A DNA stretch of 64,000 nucleotides from Pontibacillus marinus BH030004 = DSM 16465 (GCF_000425225.1 NZ_AULJ01000012.1:62001-126000); one strand, 5' to 3'. Counted from the first letter of the stretch, positions 44,399 to 52,040 are shown. Numbers and translations: made by a program. Notes: generated by a model from the sequence alone, not told the origin.

Positions 44399-44578
44399 TT
44401 GTTTAAAAGAAAACCAAGCCTGAAAGAAATTTTGTTTTTTGGTCTCGTATTGACCAACATCATCATTGAAATTCTAGAAGCTACCATGGATATTGATTTG
44501 TTTTGGTTGTTTTCCTTAGTTACAGTCGCGATCGTCATTTTAGGTTTTAATATTTATGGGAAATCAAAGGATCAATAG
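44399..44578 (+). CDS. Small membrane protein (59 residues)
   Basis: A short ORF starting with TTG at 44399, nine bases after AAGGAG. The product has a basic start (FKRKPSLKE), two hydrophobic helices (about 10-25 and 32-50: LFWLFSLVTVAIVILGF) and a polar end (YGKSKDQ). A terminator follows immediately. It is divergent from the lipoprotein gene. No family recognised; the ribosome binding site, codon use and terminator make it likely real. Confidence 0.65.
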   Translation: MFKRKPSLKEILFFGLVLTNIIIEILEATMDIDLFWLFSLVTVAIVILGFNIYGKSKDQ

Positions 44579-44580
44579 AG

Positions 44581-44621
44581 AAAGAGGGGGGAGATTGAAT
44601 AAAATCTTCCTCTTCTTTTTT
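44581..44621 (+). terminator. Rho-independent terminator
   Basis: AAGAGGGGGGAGATT pairs with AATCTTCCTCTT and a run of six T follows, after the 59-residue protein gene. Confidence 0.8.
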
Positions 44622-44755
44622 ACGCGTTAAGAAAGTATAAAATTTTAGCAATGGAGCAATTCGACGTAGAGAAAATTTTGAAAGTATGAAGTATAAGCTA
44701 TGGCTAAGCCTCTGTCTGCGCCTTTAAGGCTTGCCAATCGGAAAGTTTTCTTTAG
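44622..44755 (-). repeat. Dispersed ~130-bp element, copy 3
   Basis: In minus orientation it begins CTAAAGAAAACTTTCCG and ends CTTTCTTAACGCGTAA. It is nearly identical to the copies at 34.6 and 40 kb. Here no minus-strand gene ends at its head, but a terminator again touches its tail. Confidence 0.88.
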
Positions 44756-44852
44756 GTTGATTAATTTGGTTTTAAAGTGCAGCCTTTAGCATGTTTTTTC
44801 TCTCGATGGAAAAGGTAAAGTTGGAGAGTTTTCTTTTAAGGAGAATGATGAC

Positions 44853-45794
44853 ATGACAATAAATCCGAATTGTTGGAATGAACATGGTGAGCTGAAAACT
44901 GTGGTCGTAACGGCGCCTTCTGTTTGGGATGTTCCTGATCAGCAAACTGCTACAGATGTACAATGGGAGAAACCTGTTGATCGAAAAAAAGCGTACAAGA
45001 ACCATGAAAAAATGGTGCGTGCTTTGGAAAGAGCAGGAACGAAAGTCATTGATTATGCCGACTATTTACCAAAAGAGTCTCGAGATTTAAATGAAAAGTT
45101 ATTAAATCGATATTTTGTTCGGGACCTGGCATGTGTATTTGGTGAAACGGTTTTACCCGGGGGAGCAGGAACTTCGATGCGGAAACCAGAATATGTTCAA
45201 GCTCATCAGGTGATGAAGAATTGGTTTGAAGAAGATGTGTTTTTGTATGTAGGTTCTGAGCAAAAGCATCCTATGGAATTTGGGGATGTATTGATCTTAA
45301 ACCGTGATGCAGTCTTCATTAATGTTGGTTTAAGGACAAGTATCGAAAGTTTAGAACACAACAAACAAGCCATATTTAATGCTGGTTTTTCGGAAATTGG
45401 AATAATTGATTTACCTAGAAGAGCCGATACCCTTCATTTAGATATGAATTGCAATATGGTGGGAGATGACATGTTGCTAGCTAGGTCATATATGCGTTAT
45501 TTGCCTGTGCAGGTGGTCACTAGAGAAGGGAAACAATATATGATGCTACATGATTTTCTGGCTCGTCATCATATTAAAGCGATGTACACATCTAATGTGA
45601 GCAACACCGTATCGGATATCAATTTTCTTAATCTAGATCCAGAAACCATTTTGGTGAGCAGCCAGGCCAATCAGAGGATATTTTCAAAAGAATTAAATTT
45701 AAAAAAGAAGCAAGTGATCAAAATTGATGTAGAAGAGTTGGAAAAGGGCGGAGGTGGCATTCGATGTATGACATTGCCACTTGTACGTTCTTAA
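44853..45794 (+). CDS. Arginine deiminase/amidinotransferase superfamily protein
   Basis: A 313-residue member of the guanidino-modifying superfamily (beta/alpha propeller). Catalytic residues are recognisable: aspartate in YFVRDLACVFGE, histidine in ADTLHLDMNCNMVG and the nucleophilic cysteine in GGGGIRCMTLPLVR near the C-terminus. It is shorter than fermentative arginine deiminases (about 410) and resembles the Bacillus YkgA/DDAH-like group, so the substrate may be arginine, methylarginine or another guanidine. It is a single gene with a bidirectional terminator downstream. Confidence 0.82.
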   Translation: MTINPNCWNEHGELKTVVVTAPSVWDVPDQQTATDVQWEKPVDRKKAYKNHEKMVRALERAGTKVIDYADYLPKESRDLNEKLLNRYFVRDLACVFGETVLPGGAGTSMRKPEYVQAHQVMKNWFEEDVFLYVGSEQKHPMEFGDVLILNRDAVFINVGLRTSIESLEHNKQAIFNAGFSEIGIIDLPRRADTLHLDMNCNMVGDDMLLARSYMRYLPVQVVTREGKQYMMLHDFLARHHIKAMYTSNVSNTVSDINFLNLDPETILVSSQANQRIFSKELNLKKKQVIKIDVEELEKGGGGIRCMTLPLVRS

Positions 45795-45813
45795 CAATAA
45801 AAGAGCATTAAAA

Positions 45814-45842
45814 AAGGACTTCTCATTATGAGAAGTCCTTTG
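45814..45842. terminator. Bidirectional terminator
   Basis: AAAGGACTTCTC pairs with GAGAAGTCCTTT between the deiminase-like gene and the convergent cold-shock gene. Confidence 0.88.
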
Positions 45843-45854
45843 TTGGTAGTAAGA

Positions 45855-46055
45855 CTACTGCTTAACTACGTTAGAAGCTTGTGGTCCACGGTTACCTTCT
45901 TCGATGTCGAATGTAACAGTTTGACCTTCTTCTAGTGATTTGAAACCTTCTTCTTGAATTGCAGAGAAGTGAACGAATACATCGTCTCCACCCTCAACTT
46001 CGATGAAACCGAAGCCTTTTTCTGCGTTAAACCATTTTACTGTACCTTTGTTCAT
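45855..46055 (-). CDS. cspD: Cold-shock protein
   Basis: A 66-residue OB-fold nucleic-acid chaperone with RNP1 (KGFGFI) and RNP2 (VFVHFSAI). The true start is the ATG at 46055 ([10 protein letters not shown]), after GGAGG; the longer frame is an untranslated leader. Its AT-rich leader of over 100 bases is typical of csp genes, where it is involved in cold control. The paralogue letter is a guess. Confidence 0.93.
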   Translation of the reverse strand: MNKGTVKWFNAEKGFGFIEVEGGDDVFVHFSAIQEEGFKSLEEGQTVTFDIEEGNRGPQASNVVKQ

Positions 46056-46279
46056 TTCAATTCCTCCAGGTGCTAACTTAGCACGATATATTACTATTCT
46101 TGCTCTACACAATTATTCAAGATGACAATCACTACTGAATCATTTCTCTTTCAATAATCATTACCCGAACAAAAATAATGTAATTTTATTATAACAGATG
46201 AACCAAGGAATGCAAACATCTGACGAAAAAAGTTTTAATTATCCTCTCAAAATGGCTTCATGACAAGGGTTTTTAGCAT

Positions 46280-46420
46280 TTATTTTGTAAGCTTAAATTC
46301 AGCAGCTAAAGGGAATGAAGCACTTTTCTCCTCCATATCAAATTCTTTAACAACACGGTACCTCCCAGGTTCTAGAGAATAATCCATTTGTGTTAAAGGT
46401 CGAGTGATAAGAAAGTTGAG
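46280..46420 (-). pseudogene. Truncated C-terminus of an immunoglobulin-like domain protein
   Basis: An open frame of 46 codons with no good start reads MDYSLEPGRYRVVKEFDME and ends LAAEFKLTK. This resembles the last strands of bacterial Ig-like proteins in Bacillus (GKYRIVK...AAEF). The frame is closed upstream by TAA at 46421-46423, so the rest of the gene is missing. It borders the duplicated micro-ORF cassette, which may have displaced it. Confidence 0.4.
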
Positions 46421-46628
46421 TTACAAATTTCAGGAAAATTTATGTTCCGATGCATGATTTTCCATGATTCGTACAAGCTAATCTGTGATGTCTTTGAATC
46501 AAGTCTCTGGAATAGGTCTGAAGTCTTTATCCTCCTGAAGTATGAGGGAAGTTCGTGCTCGATGCCGTTAAGAAGGAAAGCGATCATGGATATACTTAAA
46601 CTAACAAGAAAACAAGGAGAGATAAAAC

Positions 46629-46682
46629 ATGTTTAATGAATTTGAACTAAGTCATCAAATAGAAGAACGTCGTCCCAAATAA
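46629..46682 (+). CDS. Micro-ORF A1, 17 residues
   Basis: Encodes MFNEFELSHQIEERRPK. ACAAGGAGAG lies about ten bases before the ATG. Its partner in copy B reads MLNEFALGQQVEERRPK. Of the base changes between the two, most fall at third codon positions, and the final EERRPK is unchanged through synonymous substitutions, which indicates selection on the peptide. No secretion signal; no function known to me. Confidence 0.65.
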   Translation: MFNEFELSHQIEERRPK

Positions 46683-46714
46683 GTGCTTAACAAACTAAAC
46701 AGGTGGTGAGCATA

Positions 46715-46771
46715 ATGGTTGTAAATGAACATGAACTAAAATATTTAATTAGTGAACGTCGCCCTCGATAA
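46715..46771 (+). CDS. Micro-ORF A2, 18 residues
   Basis: Encodes MVVNEHELKYLISERRPR, after AGGTGGTGAG. It shares the pattern E-x-E-L...ERRP-basic with A1, so the two peptides look like paralogues. The partner in copy B conserves YLISERR with several synonymous changes. Confidence 0.65.
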   Translation: MVVNEHELKYLISERRPR

Positions 46772-46812
46772 AGAGAATTAGGTTTCAAATCACTAATCGT
46801 AAGGGGTGCGTT

Positions 46813-46845
46813 ATGGGGAATAAAAAGAATAAAGAACATGAATAA
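46813..46845 (+). CDS. Micro-ORF A3, 10 residues
   Basis: Encodes MGNKKNKEHE after AAGGGGTGCG. The counterpart in copy B encodes a different 8-residue peptide, so coding is doubtful; position and upstream AAGGGGTGCG are conserved. Confidence 0.3.
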   Translation: MGNKKNKEHE

Positions 46846-46888
46846 CCTTTCTTCTTCTCAAGCTTTCGTGAAGAGGGGAGGTTTTTTT
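46844..46888 (+). terminator. Terminator of cassette A
   Basis: AACCTTTCTTCTTC pairs imperfectly with GAAGAGGGGAGGTT, followed by eight T. Confidence 0.85.
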
Positions 46889-47030
46889 TGATGTGAATTA
46901 AACAAGTTATTCTTCTGGTCTGACTCCCTCATCCTCCTGAAGTCTGAGAGAAGTTCGTGCTTGGTACCGTTAAGAAAAAATGTACTGAGAGATATACTTA
47001 AATTAACAAGAAAACAAGGAGAGATGAGCC

Positions 47031-47084
47031 ATGTTAAACGAATTTGCATTGGGGCAGCAAGTAGAAGAACGTCGCCCGAAGTAA
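47031..47084 (+). CDS. Micro-ORF B1, 17 residues
   Basis: Encodes MLNEFALGQQVEERRPK, with ACAAGGAGAG upstream. It corresponds to A1; the EERRPK end uses other synonymous codons (CGC, CCG, AAG). Confidence 0.65.
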   Translation: MLNEFALGQQVEERRPK

Positions 47085-47115
47085 GCTGTTAACTGAAAAC
47101 GAAGGAGGTAATTAG

Positions 47116-47172
47116 ATGAATATTCATGAAATGGAATTAGAATATCTAATAAGTGAGCGTCGACTTCGATAA
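47116..47172 (+). CDS. Micro-ORF B2, 18 residues
   Basis: Encodes MNIHEMELEYLISERRLR with a strong GAAGGAGG ribosome binding site. It corresponds to A2; the core EYLISERR is kept while four codons changed synonymously. Confidence 0.68.
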   Translation: MNIHEMELEYLISERRLR

Positions 47173-47214
47173 AAGCAGTACTGAAAAACGATTAGGTAAG
47201 GGGTGCGCTAAAGA

Positions 47215-47241
47215 ATGACAAATCCAGAACTGAACCATTAA
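47215..47241 (+). CDS. Micro-ORF B3, 8 residues
   Basis: Encodes MTNPELNH after AAGGGGTGCG, overlapping the terminator. It is not similar in sequence to A3, so it is weakly supported. Confidence 0.25.
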   Translation: MTNPELNH

Positions 47242-47286
47242 CCTCTCTTCTTCATCACAATTTGCGATGAGGAGGAGAGGTTTTTA
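47240..47286 (+). terminator. Terminator of cassette B
   Basis: AACCTCTCTTCTTCATC pairs with GATGAGGAGGAGAGGTT, followed by TTTT. Confidence 0.88.
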
Positions 47287-47371
47287 TTTGTATACTAAGT
47301 TTTTACGTCTATTTTATTAGCTTTTTTTGTATAGATATAGTAGGTCTAATTTCATTGGAAGGAGGAGTTCA

Positions 47372-47746
47372 ATGGGGATCCGTTTTATCAAATTAGCTAC
47401 GATATACTTTTTAATTGGGATTGGATTAGGAATCTTTATGGAGATGGCTCATGACCATGCCTTAATGGGCGTACATGCACATATCAACCTTGTCGGCTGG
47501 GTTTCAATGGCACTTTTCGGACTTTTATATCACTATTTCCCGCAATTGGCGAACAACAAATTAGGTAAAGCCCACTTTTGGCTCCATAATCTGTCGCTCC
47601 CGTTATTTATGTTAGGGCTTGGATTCTTGCTTTATGGGAATGAATCTTTGTTACTTCTTGTCATTGTGGGGAGTAATGTATTAGCCATTAGTGTGATTGT
47701 TTTTGTAGTGAACGTGTTTAAAAATTTAAAAGTGGATACTTCATAA
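47372..47746 (+). CDS. Small four-helix membrane protein, haem-copper-oxidase subunit I-like
   Basis: A 124-residue membrane protein with four predicted helices. The segment MGVHAHINLVGWVSMALFGLLYHYFP resembles a histidine-bearing helix pair of cytochrome oxidase subunit I-like proteins (core HAHINLVGW). AAGGAGGAG precedes the ATG at 47372; the longer frame upstream has no start signal. It is too short to be an oxidase by itself and may bind haem or act in assembly; the role is unknown. Confidence 0.7.
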   Translation: MGIRFIKLATIYFLIGIGLGIFMEMAHDHALMGVHAHINLVGWVSMALFGLLYHYFPQLANNKLGKAHFWLHNLSLPLFMLGLGFLLYGNESLLLLVIVGSNVLAISVIVFVVNVFKNLKVDTS

Positions 47747-47753
47747 GGAAGAG

Positions 47754-47786
47754 GCCAGGTTGCTGAAGTTGCAGCCTGGTTTTTTA
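47754..47786 (+). terminator. Rho-independent terminator
   Basis: CCAGGTTGC pairs with GCAGCCTGG (one bulge), followed by six T. Confidence 0.8.
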
Positions 47787-47815
47787 TATTTAATCTGAGG
47801 GGGAGTCAGTGATAG

Positions 47816-48012
47816 GGCAGTATGTGGAATAAGGTCCAACCAAAAAGATGGGGGAGGGAGGGCATACGGAAAAAATCAATCCTGAAAGAGGTAATTATTC
47901 CGAATAGGGGCTTGATATGGAATAATTCGATCCTAGATGAGATCAATTATTCCGAATAGAGGTTACATAAGGAAAAACTCCATTCTGAAAGAGATTATTT
48001 TTCCGAATAGAG
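47816..48012. repeat. Intergenic inverted-word repeat cluster (ATTCCGAATAG type)
   Basis: TTCCGAATAG occurs at 47898, 47950 and 48001, spaced 52 and 51 bp. Each is preceded by a near-inverse word (GGAAAAAATC, GGAATAATTCGATC, GGAAAAACTC). The best pair, GGAATAATTCGATC with GATCAATTATTCC, forms a hairpin of about 13 bp. The 51-52 bp spacing equals that of the cluster at 549-745. Confidence 0.75.
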
Positions 48013-48061
48013 TCCCCGCCCCCATCATACTGCTCCCAACTCACCCCAGTTCCAAGTCTTC

Positions 48062-48100
48062 AAAACAAAACCGAGCTCACCACCGCGAGCTCGGTTCTCC
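48062..48100 (-). terminator. Rho-independent terminator (minus strand)
   Basis: On minus, ACCGAGCTC pairs with GAGCTCGGT, followed by TTTTGTTTTG, just after the DPBB protein gene. Confidence 0.8.
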
Positions 48101-48107
48101 TAAAGCA

Positions 48108-48770
48108 TTACACTTCTTTCAAATCAAATGAAGCAACACGCCCTGTTTGAGGATTATACGTCACACTACCCTGAACTTTTAAGGTTTCTTGTGGAGATTG
48201 GAGCGTGAATTCATAAACTTCTTTGGTTTGGTTACTCGACACCTCAGTCTTTGAAACCGATTTATAATCCGTGATTTGATAATTTGGATAAGCTGTTTGC
48301 GTCACATTCATTAAGTACTTTCCCCATTCACTGCTTTCTTGTTCAGGTGAAATAGGTGTGATTTGTACGTTAATGATTCCAGCATCAAGATTGGCTCCTA
48401 ATGCTTGAAAGGCTTTGCGGTGCAGGTTAATTTTGTTTTCTGGATAGTTGGGTACCTTATCCACTACGGTTACCGTAATTTCTTTTTGATTATTGGAAGA
48501 AAGGTTTTTTACTTTTAATTTTTGACCACACTTGTAAGGTGAATTTTCACTAACAGCAGTGGTCATATAGTTGTTTGTAGACCAGGGTGTATTACATGCG
48601 GTATCAGCCCCACCCTCTGTCCAAGATGCTTGACCTTGAACGGATTGTTGACGGTAATAAAAATTCGGATAATAGCCTCGTTGATACGGGTTATAAGGTT
48701 GAGGTACATAAGCAATAGGGTAAGGACTGTATACATACGGATTTCCATATTGATCATAAGCGTACATCAT
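48108..48770 (-). CDS. RlpA-like double-psi beta-barrel protein with DUF3889-like tail
   Basis: A 220-residue protein in three parts: a Tyr/Pro-rich N-terminus (about 1-50), a double-psi beta-barrel like RlpA or expansin domain 1 (QASWTEGGADTACN, VVDKVPNYPENKINLHRKAF), and a C-terminal domain of the DUF3889 type (about 150-220). It lacks a classical signal peptide, and the Tyr/Pro-rich head is like that of spore coat proteins. Cell wall or spore surface binding is plausible. The ATG at 48770 follows AAGGAGGAG. Confidence 0.7.
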   Translation of the reverse strand: MMYAYDQYGNPYVYSPYPIAYVPQPYNPYQRGYYPNFYYRQQSVQGQASWTEGGADTACNTPWSTNNYMTTAVSENSPYKCGQKLKVKNLSSNNQKEITVTVVDKVPNYPENKINLHRKAFQALGANLDAGIINVQITPISPEQESSEWGKYLMNVTQTAYPNYQITDYKSVSKTEVSSNQTKEVYEFTLQSPQETLKVQGSVTYNPQTGRVASFDLKEV

Positions 48771-48883
48771 GCAAACTCCTCCTTCGGTAGACATTCTCCA
48801 CTATTGATAAGGTATGATGTAGACAGCTTGGCTCATGACTGGCAATCTTTAAAAAACTAAAAAGTAAACTGGAGGGATTCACC

Positions 48884-49363
48884 TTGAATGAAAACTGGAG
48901 TAAAGTATTGCAAAAACTGCAAAAGGATATTCCAAAACCATCTTTTGAAACATGGCTGTCCAAAACTACGGGCGAAGTGCAAGGGGAGATAGTCGTTGTA
49001 CATGCACCTGATGAATTTGCGCGGGACTGGATTGACTCGCGATATAAAGACCTTATTCGAAAAGCAGCCGAAGATGTGACTGGAAAAGAAGTCAATGTGG
49101 TGGTGCAATCAGGCTTGGAGGAAGTTGAACACGTTCAACCTCTATACGAATCATCAGCGAAACCTGTGCCATCGCTCGAGGAAAGAGTTAAGAAGATTGA
49201 AAAGCATTTAAACTTGGAAGACGATCAGCAAGAAGATCCTGTTTCCTATATCACAGGTCAAATCCTCGCTTTAGATCACAAGGCACAGAAAAAGCTTATT
49301 CAAACGCTACAAAATGAACATGAGCTGCCGATTCTAGAATGGACGCAAGATAAAGAAACATAA
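48884..49363 (+). CDS. Stand-alone DnaA N-terminal domain protein
   Basis: A 159-residue protein. Residues about 4-75 match DnaA domain I very closely: WSKVLQKLQKDIPKPSFETWL, then VVVHAPDEFARDWIDSRYKDLI, as in Bacillus DnaA. There is no AAA+ ATPase and no DNA-binding domain. The second half is a short linker, a predicted coiled helix (SLEERVKKIEKHLNLEDD) and a helical end. It starts with TTG after GGAGGG and is a single gene just before the sucrose regulator. It may interact with DnaA or its regulators; that is inference. Confidence 0.8.
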   Translation: MNENWSKVLQKLQKDIPKPSFETWLSKTTGEVQGEIVVVHAPDEFARDWIDSRYKDLIRKAAEDVTGKEVNVVVQSGLEEVEHVQPLYESSAKPVPSLEERVKKIEKHLNLEDDQQEDPVSYITGQILALDHKAQKKLIQTLQNEHELPILEWTQDKET

Positions 49364-49414
49364 ATCCATAAATCTATGTTAGGATAGTTTCACGAAGATT
49401 TTGGGGGAAGAACG

Positions 49415-50401
49415 ATGACAACAATTAACGATATAGCAAAAATGGCCAACGTATCTCGAACCACCGTATCGAGAGCGTTAAATAATAGTGGATATGTTAG
49501 TGAAGATGTTCGTAAAAAAATAATGAGCATTGTAGAAGAAACTGGATACATGCCAAGTGTGTCGGCAAAATCCCTGCGTACGAAGCGCTCAGGTGTTATT
49601 GGGATCATTTTGCCACGCATTTCAACAGAAACAGCGAGTCGTTTGGTGAATGGGATCAATGATGTGCTATCAAAGCAAGGGTTTCAAATTCTATTAACCG
49701 ATACAGAACTACAAAAGGATAAAGAGATCGAATACATTCGTTTGCTGAAAAGTCGTCAGGTTGATGGGATTATTTTATCTGCAACGAATATTAACGATGA
49801 GCTTTTACAAACGATTCAGGATGTTGACTTACCCTTTGTCTCATTAGGACAAGACTTTCCTGGGGTGACGTCTGTTGTTTATGATGACTACGCTGCTTCT
49901 GTTGATGTGACGAATATGTTGATTCAGAAAGGGTATGACAAAATTGCGTTTATTGGTGTAGGGGAAGAGGACCCGTCTGTAGGTTATGAACGTAAACAGG
50001 CATACCTTCAAACGATGGCAAAGCATGATTTACCTGTTCAGGATCATTGGGTTGAAACGGGAGATTTCTCAATTGAATCTGGATATGAAGGTATGAAACG
50101 TATCTTGCAAAATCATGATGCACAACCTAATGCGGTTTTTGCCGTAACAGATCGAATGGCGATAGGTGCTATGGAATACTTGAAGGAACAAGGATATAAA
50201 ATACCAGAAGATGTAGCAGTGACTGGAATAGGTGCATCGGTTATGTCGAAGTATGTCTCGCCTTCTCTTACTACAGTAGACTATTTCAACAAAGAAGCTG
50301 GTGAAGAAGCCGCTCGTGCTCTATTAGGGCAGTTGCAGGGAAAAAATACAAGCAAAAAAATTAAGAATTCCTATAGACTCATTTTGAGAGATAGTGTATA
50401 G
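49415..50401 (+). CDS. scrR: LacI-family repressor of the sucrose operon
   Basis: A 328-residue repressor with an N-terminal helix-turn-helix and hinge (TINDIAKMANVSRTTVSRAL), and a periplasmic-binding-like effector domain (about 60-320). It lies directly upstream of the sucrose PTS, fructokinase and sucrose-6-phosphate hydrolase genes in the same direction. A perfect 20-bp palindrome in the intervening promoter region is a natural operator. The likely inducer is fructose or a phosphorylated form; this is inferred from family knowledge. Confidence 0.88.
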   Translation: MTTINDIAKMANVSRTTVSRALNNSGYVSEDVRKKIMSIVEETGYMPSVSAKSLRTKRSGVIGIILPRISTETASRLVNGINDVLSKQGFQILLTDTELQKDKEIEYIRLLKSRQVDGIILSATNINDELLQTIQDVDLPFVSLGQDFPGVTSVVYDDYAASVDVTNMLIQKGYDKIAFIGVGEEDPSVGYERKQAYLQTMAKHDLPVQDHWVETGDFSIESGYEGMKRILQNHDAQPNAVFAVTDRMAIGAMEYLKEQGYKIPEDVAVTGIGASVMSKYVSPSLTTVDYFNKEAGEEAARALLGQLQGKNTSKKIKNSYRLILRDSV

Positions 50402-50422
50402 TGTGACGTAGAAAAAATCATA

Positions 50423-50440
50423 TATGTAATCGTTCACACA
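50423..50440 (+). promoter_or_regulatory. Second operator-like site
   Basis: TATGTAATCGTTCACACA is an imperfect copy of the main palindrome, 113 bp upstream; paired sites allow looping by LacI-type repressors. Confidence 0.55.
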
Positions 50441-50490
50441 TTATTTTTTTAGAGAGAAATATAACCGCTTTCATATTTATTTTAGCAAAT

Positions 50491-50504
50491 ATGTAAACGA
50501 TTCC
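50491..50504 (+). promoter_or_regulatory. Possible catabolite-responsive element
   Basis: ATGTAAACGATTCC resembles the CcpA cre consensus in its TGTAAACG half only; weak. Confidence 0.3.
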
Positions 50505-50551
50505 TTGTTTGGGATGAAGCGGCTGGTTAACAATGATAATTTTTTTGAGTG

Positions 50552-50571
50552 ATGTGTAATCGATTACACAT
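50552..50571 (+). promoter_or_regulatory. Palindromic LacI-type operator
   Basis: ATGTGTAATCGATTACACAT is a perfect 20-bp palindrome with a central CG, typical of LacI-family operators. It lies 25 bp before the PTS gene, so the repressor would block initiation or early elongation. Confidence 0.85.
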
Positions 50572-50596
50572 ATGAATCAGGTGAGGAGGAACCAAT

Positions 50597-51997
50597 ATGG
50601 CAAGCAATAAACAAATTGCACAAAGCGTTATTGAAGCGCTTGGAGGTCATGAAAACATTCAGTCCGTTGCCCATTGTGCGACACGTCTTCGCGTTATGGT
50701 GCATGATAAGGACAACGTTGATGTATCAAGCTTAGAAGAAGTTGAAAAAGTAAAAGGAGCTTTCTACAATTCCGGACAGTATCAAATCATCTTCGGAACA
50801 GGAACGGTAAACAACGTTTACAATGAAGTTGTAAACCTAGGTGTTACAGGTACATCAAAATCAGAATTAAAAGAAGATGCAAAACAACAAGGAAACTGGT
50901 TCCAACGTGCGATTCGTACATTCGGTGATGTATTCGTACCCATCATTCCAGCGCTTGTTGCTACAGGTTTATTCATGGGACTTCGTGGTCTCGTTTTACA
51001 AGAAGAAATTTTAGCATGGTTCGGGTTAACGCCTGAAAGCGTACCAGAAAACTTTATTACACTCACACAGGTTTTAACTGATACAGCATTTATATTCCTG
51101 CCAGCATTGGTAGCGTGGTCAACGTTCAAAGTATTTGGGGGAAATCCGACCATAGGACTCGTCCTCGGACTCATGCTCGTTTCCCCATCCTTGCCAAACG
51201 CTTGGGCAGTAGCTGGTGGAGACGCTGAACCAATGACATTCTTTGGATTCATTCCTGTACTAGGTTATCAAAGTTCAGTACTACCGGCCTTTATAGCAGG
51301 TATAGTCGGAGCCAAACTTGAAAAAGTCGTACGAAAGAAAGTGCCAGAAGCATTAGATCTTGTTGTTACACCATTTTTAGTATTACTCATTATGATTACG
51401 CTTTCATTATTTGCGATTGGACCAGTCTTCCACATCGTTGAACAAGGTATTTTCGAAGCAATGCGCTTCTTACTTGAACTTCCATTTGGTTTAAGTGGTC
51501 TAATTATTGGTTTTGTGAACCAAATCATTGTTGTTACAGGTGTACACCACATCTTTAACTTCTTAGAAATTCAGTTATTAAACAATCTTGGATACAATCC
51601 ATTTAACCCAATCATCACAGGAGCAATCGCCGCTCAAGGTGGTGCAGCACTAGCTGTAGGACTTAAAACAAAAGGGAAGAAACTACGTGCATTATCCATT
51701 TCTTCTGCAACATCTGCATTCTTAGGAATTACAGAGCCGGCAATCTTCGGTGTTAACTTACGCTACGTGCGACCATTCATTATGGGACTTGTTGGTGGGG
51801 GAGTTAGTGGTTTCTTAGCTTCCATCATGGGTCTTAAAGCAACAGGAATGGCCATCACTGTACTACCAGGTGCATTATTATATCTAAATGGACAACTGTT
51901 CGGTTATTTCTTAATCAACATTGTTGCCGTTGCAGTAGCATTCGCTCTAACATGGATGTTTGGTTTCAATGATAATATGTTAGATAAAAAGGAATAA
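50597..51997 (+). CDS. scrA: Sucrose-specific PTS transporter, EIIBC
   Basis: Imports and phosphorylates sucrose. The IIB domain (about 1-90) has the phospho-cysteine in VAHCATRLRVMV; the IIC domain (about 105-460) is a ten-helix membrane part with ITEPAIFGVNLRYVRPFI. At 466 residues it lacks a IIA domain, so it must borrow IIA from another PTS (usually the glucose one). GAGGAGG precedes the ATG. It leads the scrA-scrK-scrB operon. Confidence 0.92.
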   Translation: MASNKQIAQSVIEALGGHENIQSVAHCATRLRVMVHDKDNVDVSSLEEVEKVKGAFYNSGQYQIIFGTGTVNNVYNEVVNLGVTGTSKSELKEDAKQQGNWFQRAIRTFGDVFVPIIPALVATGLFMGLRGLVLQEEILAWFGLTPESVPENFITLTQVLTDTAFIFLPALVAWSTFKVFGGNPTIGLVLGLMLVSPSLPNAWAVAGGDAEPMTFFGFIPVLGYQSSVLPAFIAGIVGAKLEKVVRKKVPEALDLVVTPFLVLLIMITLSLFAIGPVFHIVEQGIFEAMRFLLELPFGLSGLIIGFVNQIIVVTGVHHIFNFLEIQLLNNLGYNPFNPIITGAIAAQGGAALAVGLKTKGKKLRALSISSATSAFLGITEPAIFGVNLRYVRPFIMGLVGGGVSGFLASIMGLKATGMAITVLPGALLYLNGQLFGYFLINIVAVAVAFALTWMFGFNDNMLDKKE

Positions 51998-52004
51998 AAA
52001 ATAG

Positions 52005-52040
52005 AAGAGAAGACCTTTTCTCAGAAAGGTCTTCTTGCTA
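52005..52040 (+). terminator. Intra-operon hairpin, probable attenuator
   Basis: GAAGACCTTT pairs with AAAGGTCTTC; the tail is TTGCTATTTATTT, poor in continuous T. It likely lowers downstream expression. Confidence 0.6.

Larger units (their letters stand above)
46513..46888 (+). repeat. Micro-ORF cassette, copy A
   Basis: Copy A shares with copy B (46916-47286) a leader block (CATCCTCCTGAAG-like start, GAAGTTCGTGCT, CCGTTAAGA, GATATACTTAAA, ACAAGAAAACAAGGAGAG). It also shares two micro-ORFs, a third short ORF after AAGGGGTGCG, and a terminator. The overall order is identical. Confidence 0.85.
46916..47286 (+). repeat. Micro-ORF cassette, copy B
   Basis: The second copy follows copy A with the same order of leader block, two micro-ORFs, a third short ORF and a terminator. 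Nucleotide identity is patchy: highest in the leader, around AACAAGAAAACAAGGAGAG and in the codons for the peptide C-termini. Confidence 0.85.

Noticed and set aside
46393-47049. Minus-strand and plus-strand frames of 60-65 codons across the cassette leader, similar in the two copies
   Set aside because: The similarity comes from the duplicated leader. Base changes between copies show no third-position bias in these frames and copy B has no start codon in frame.
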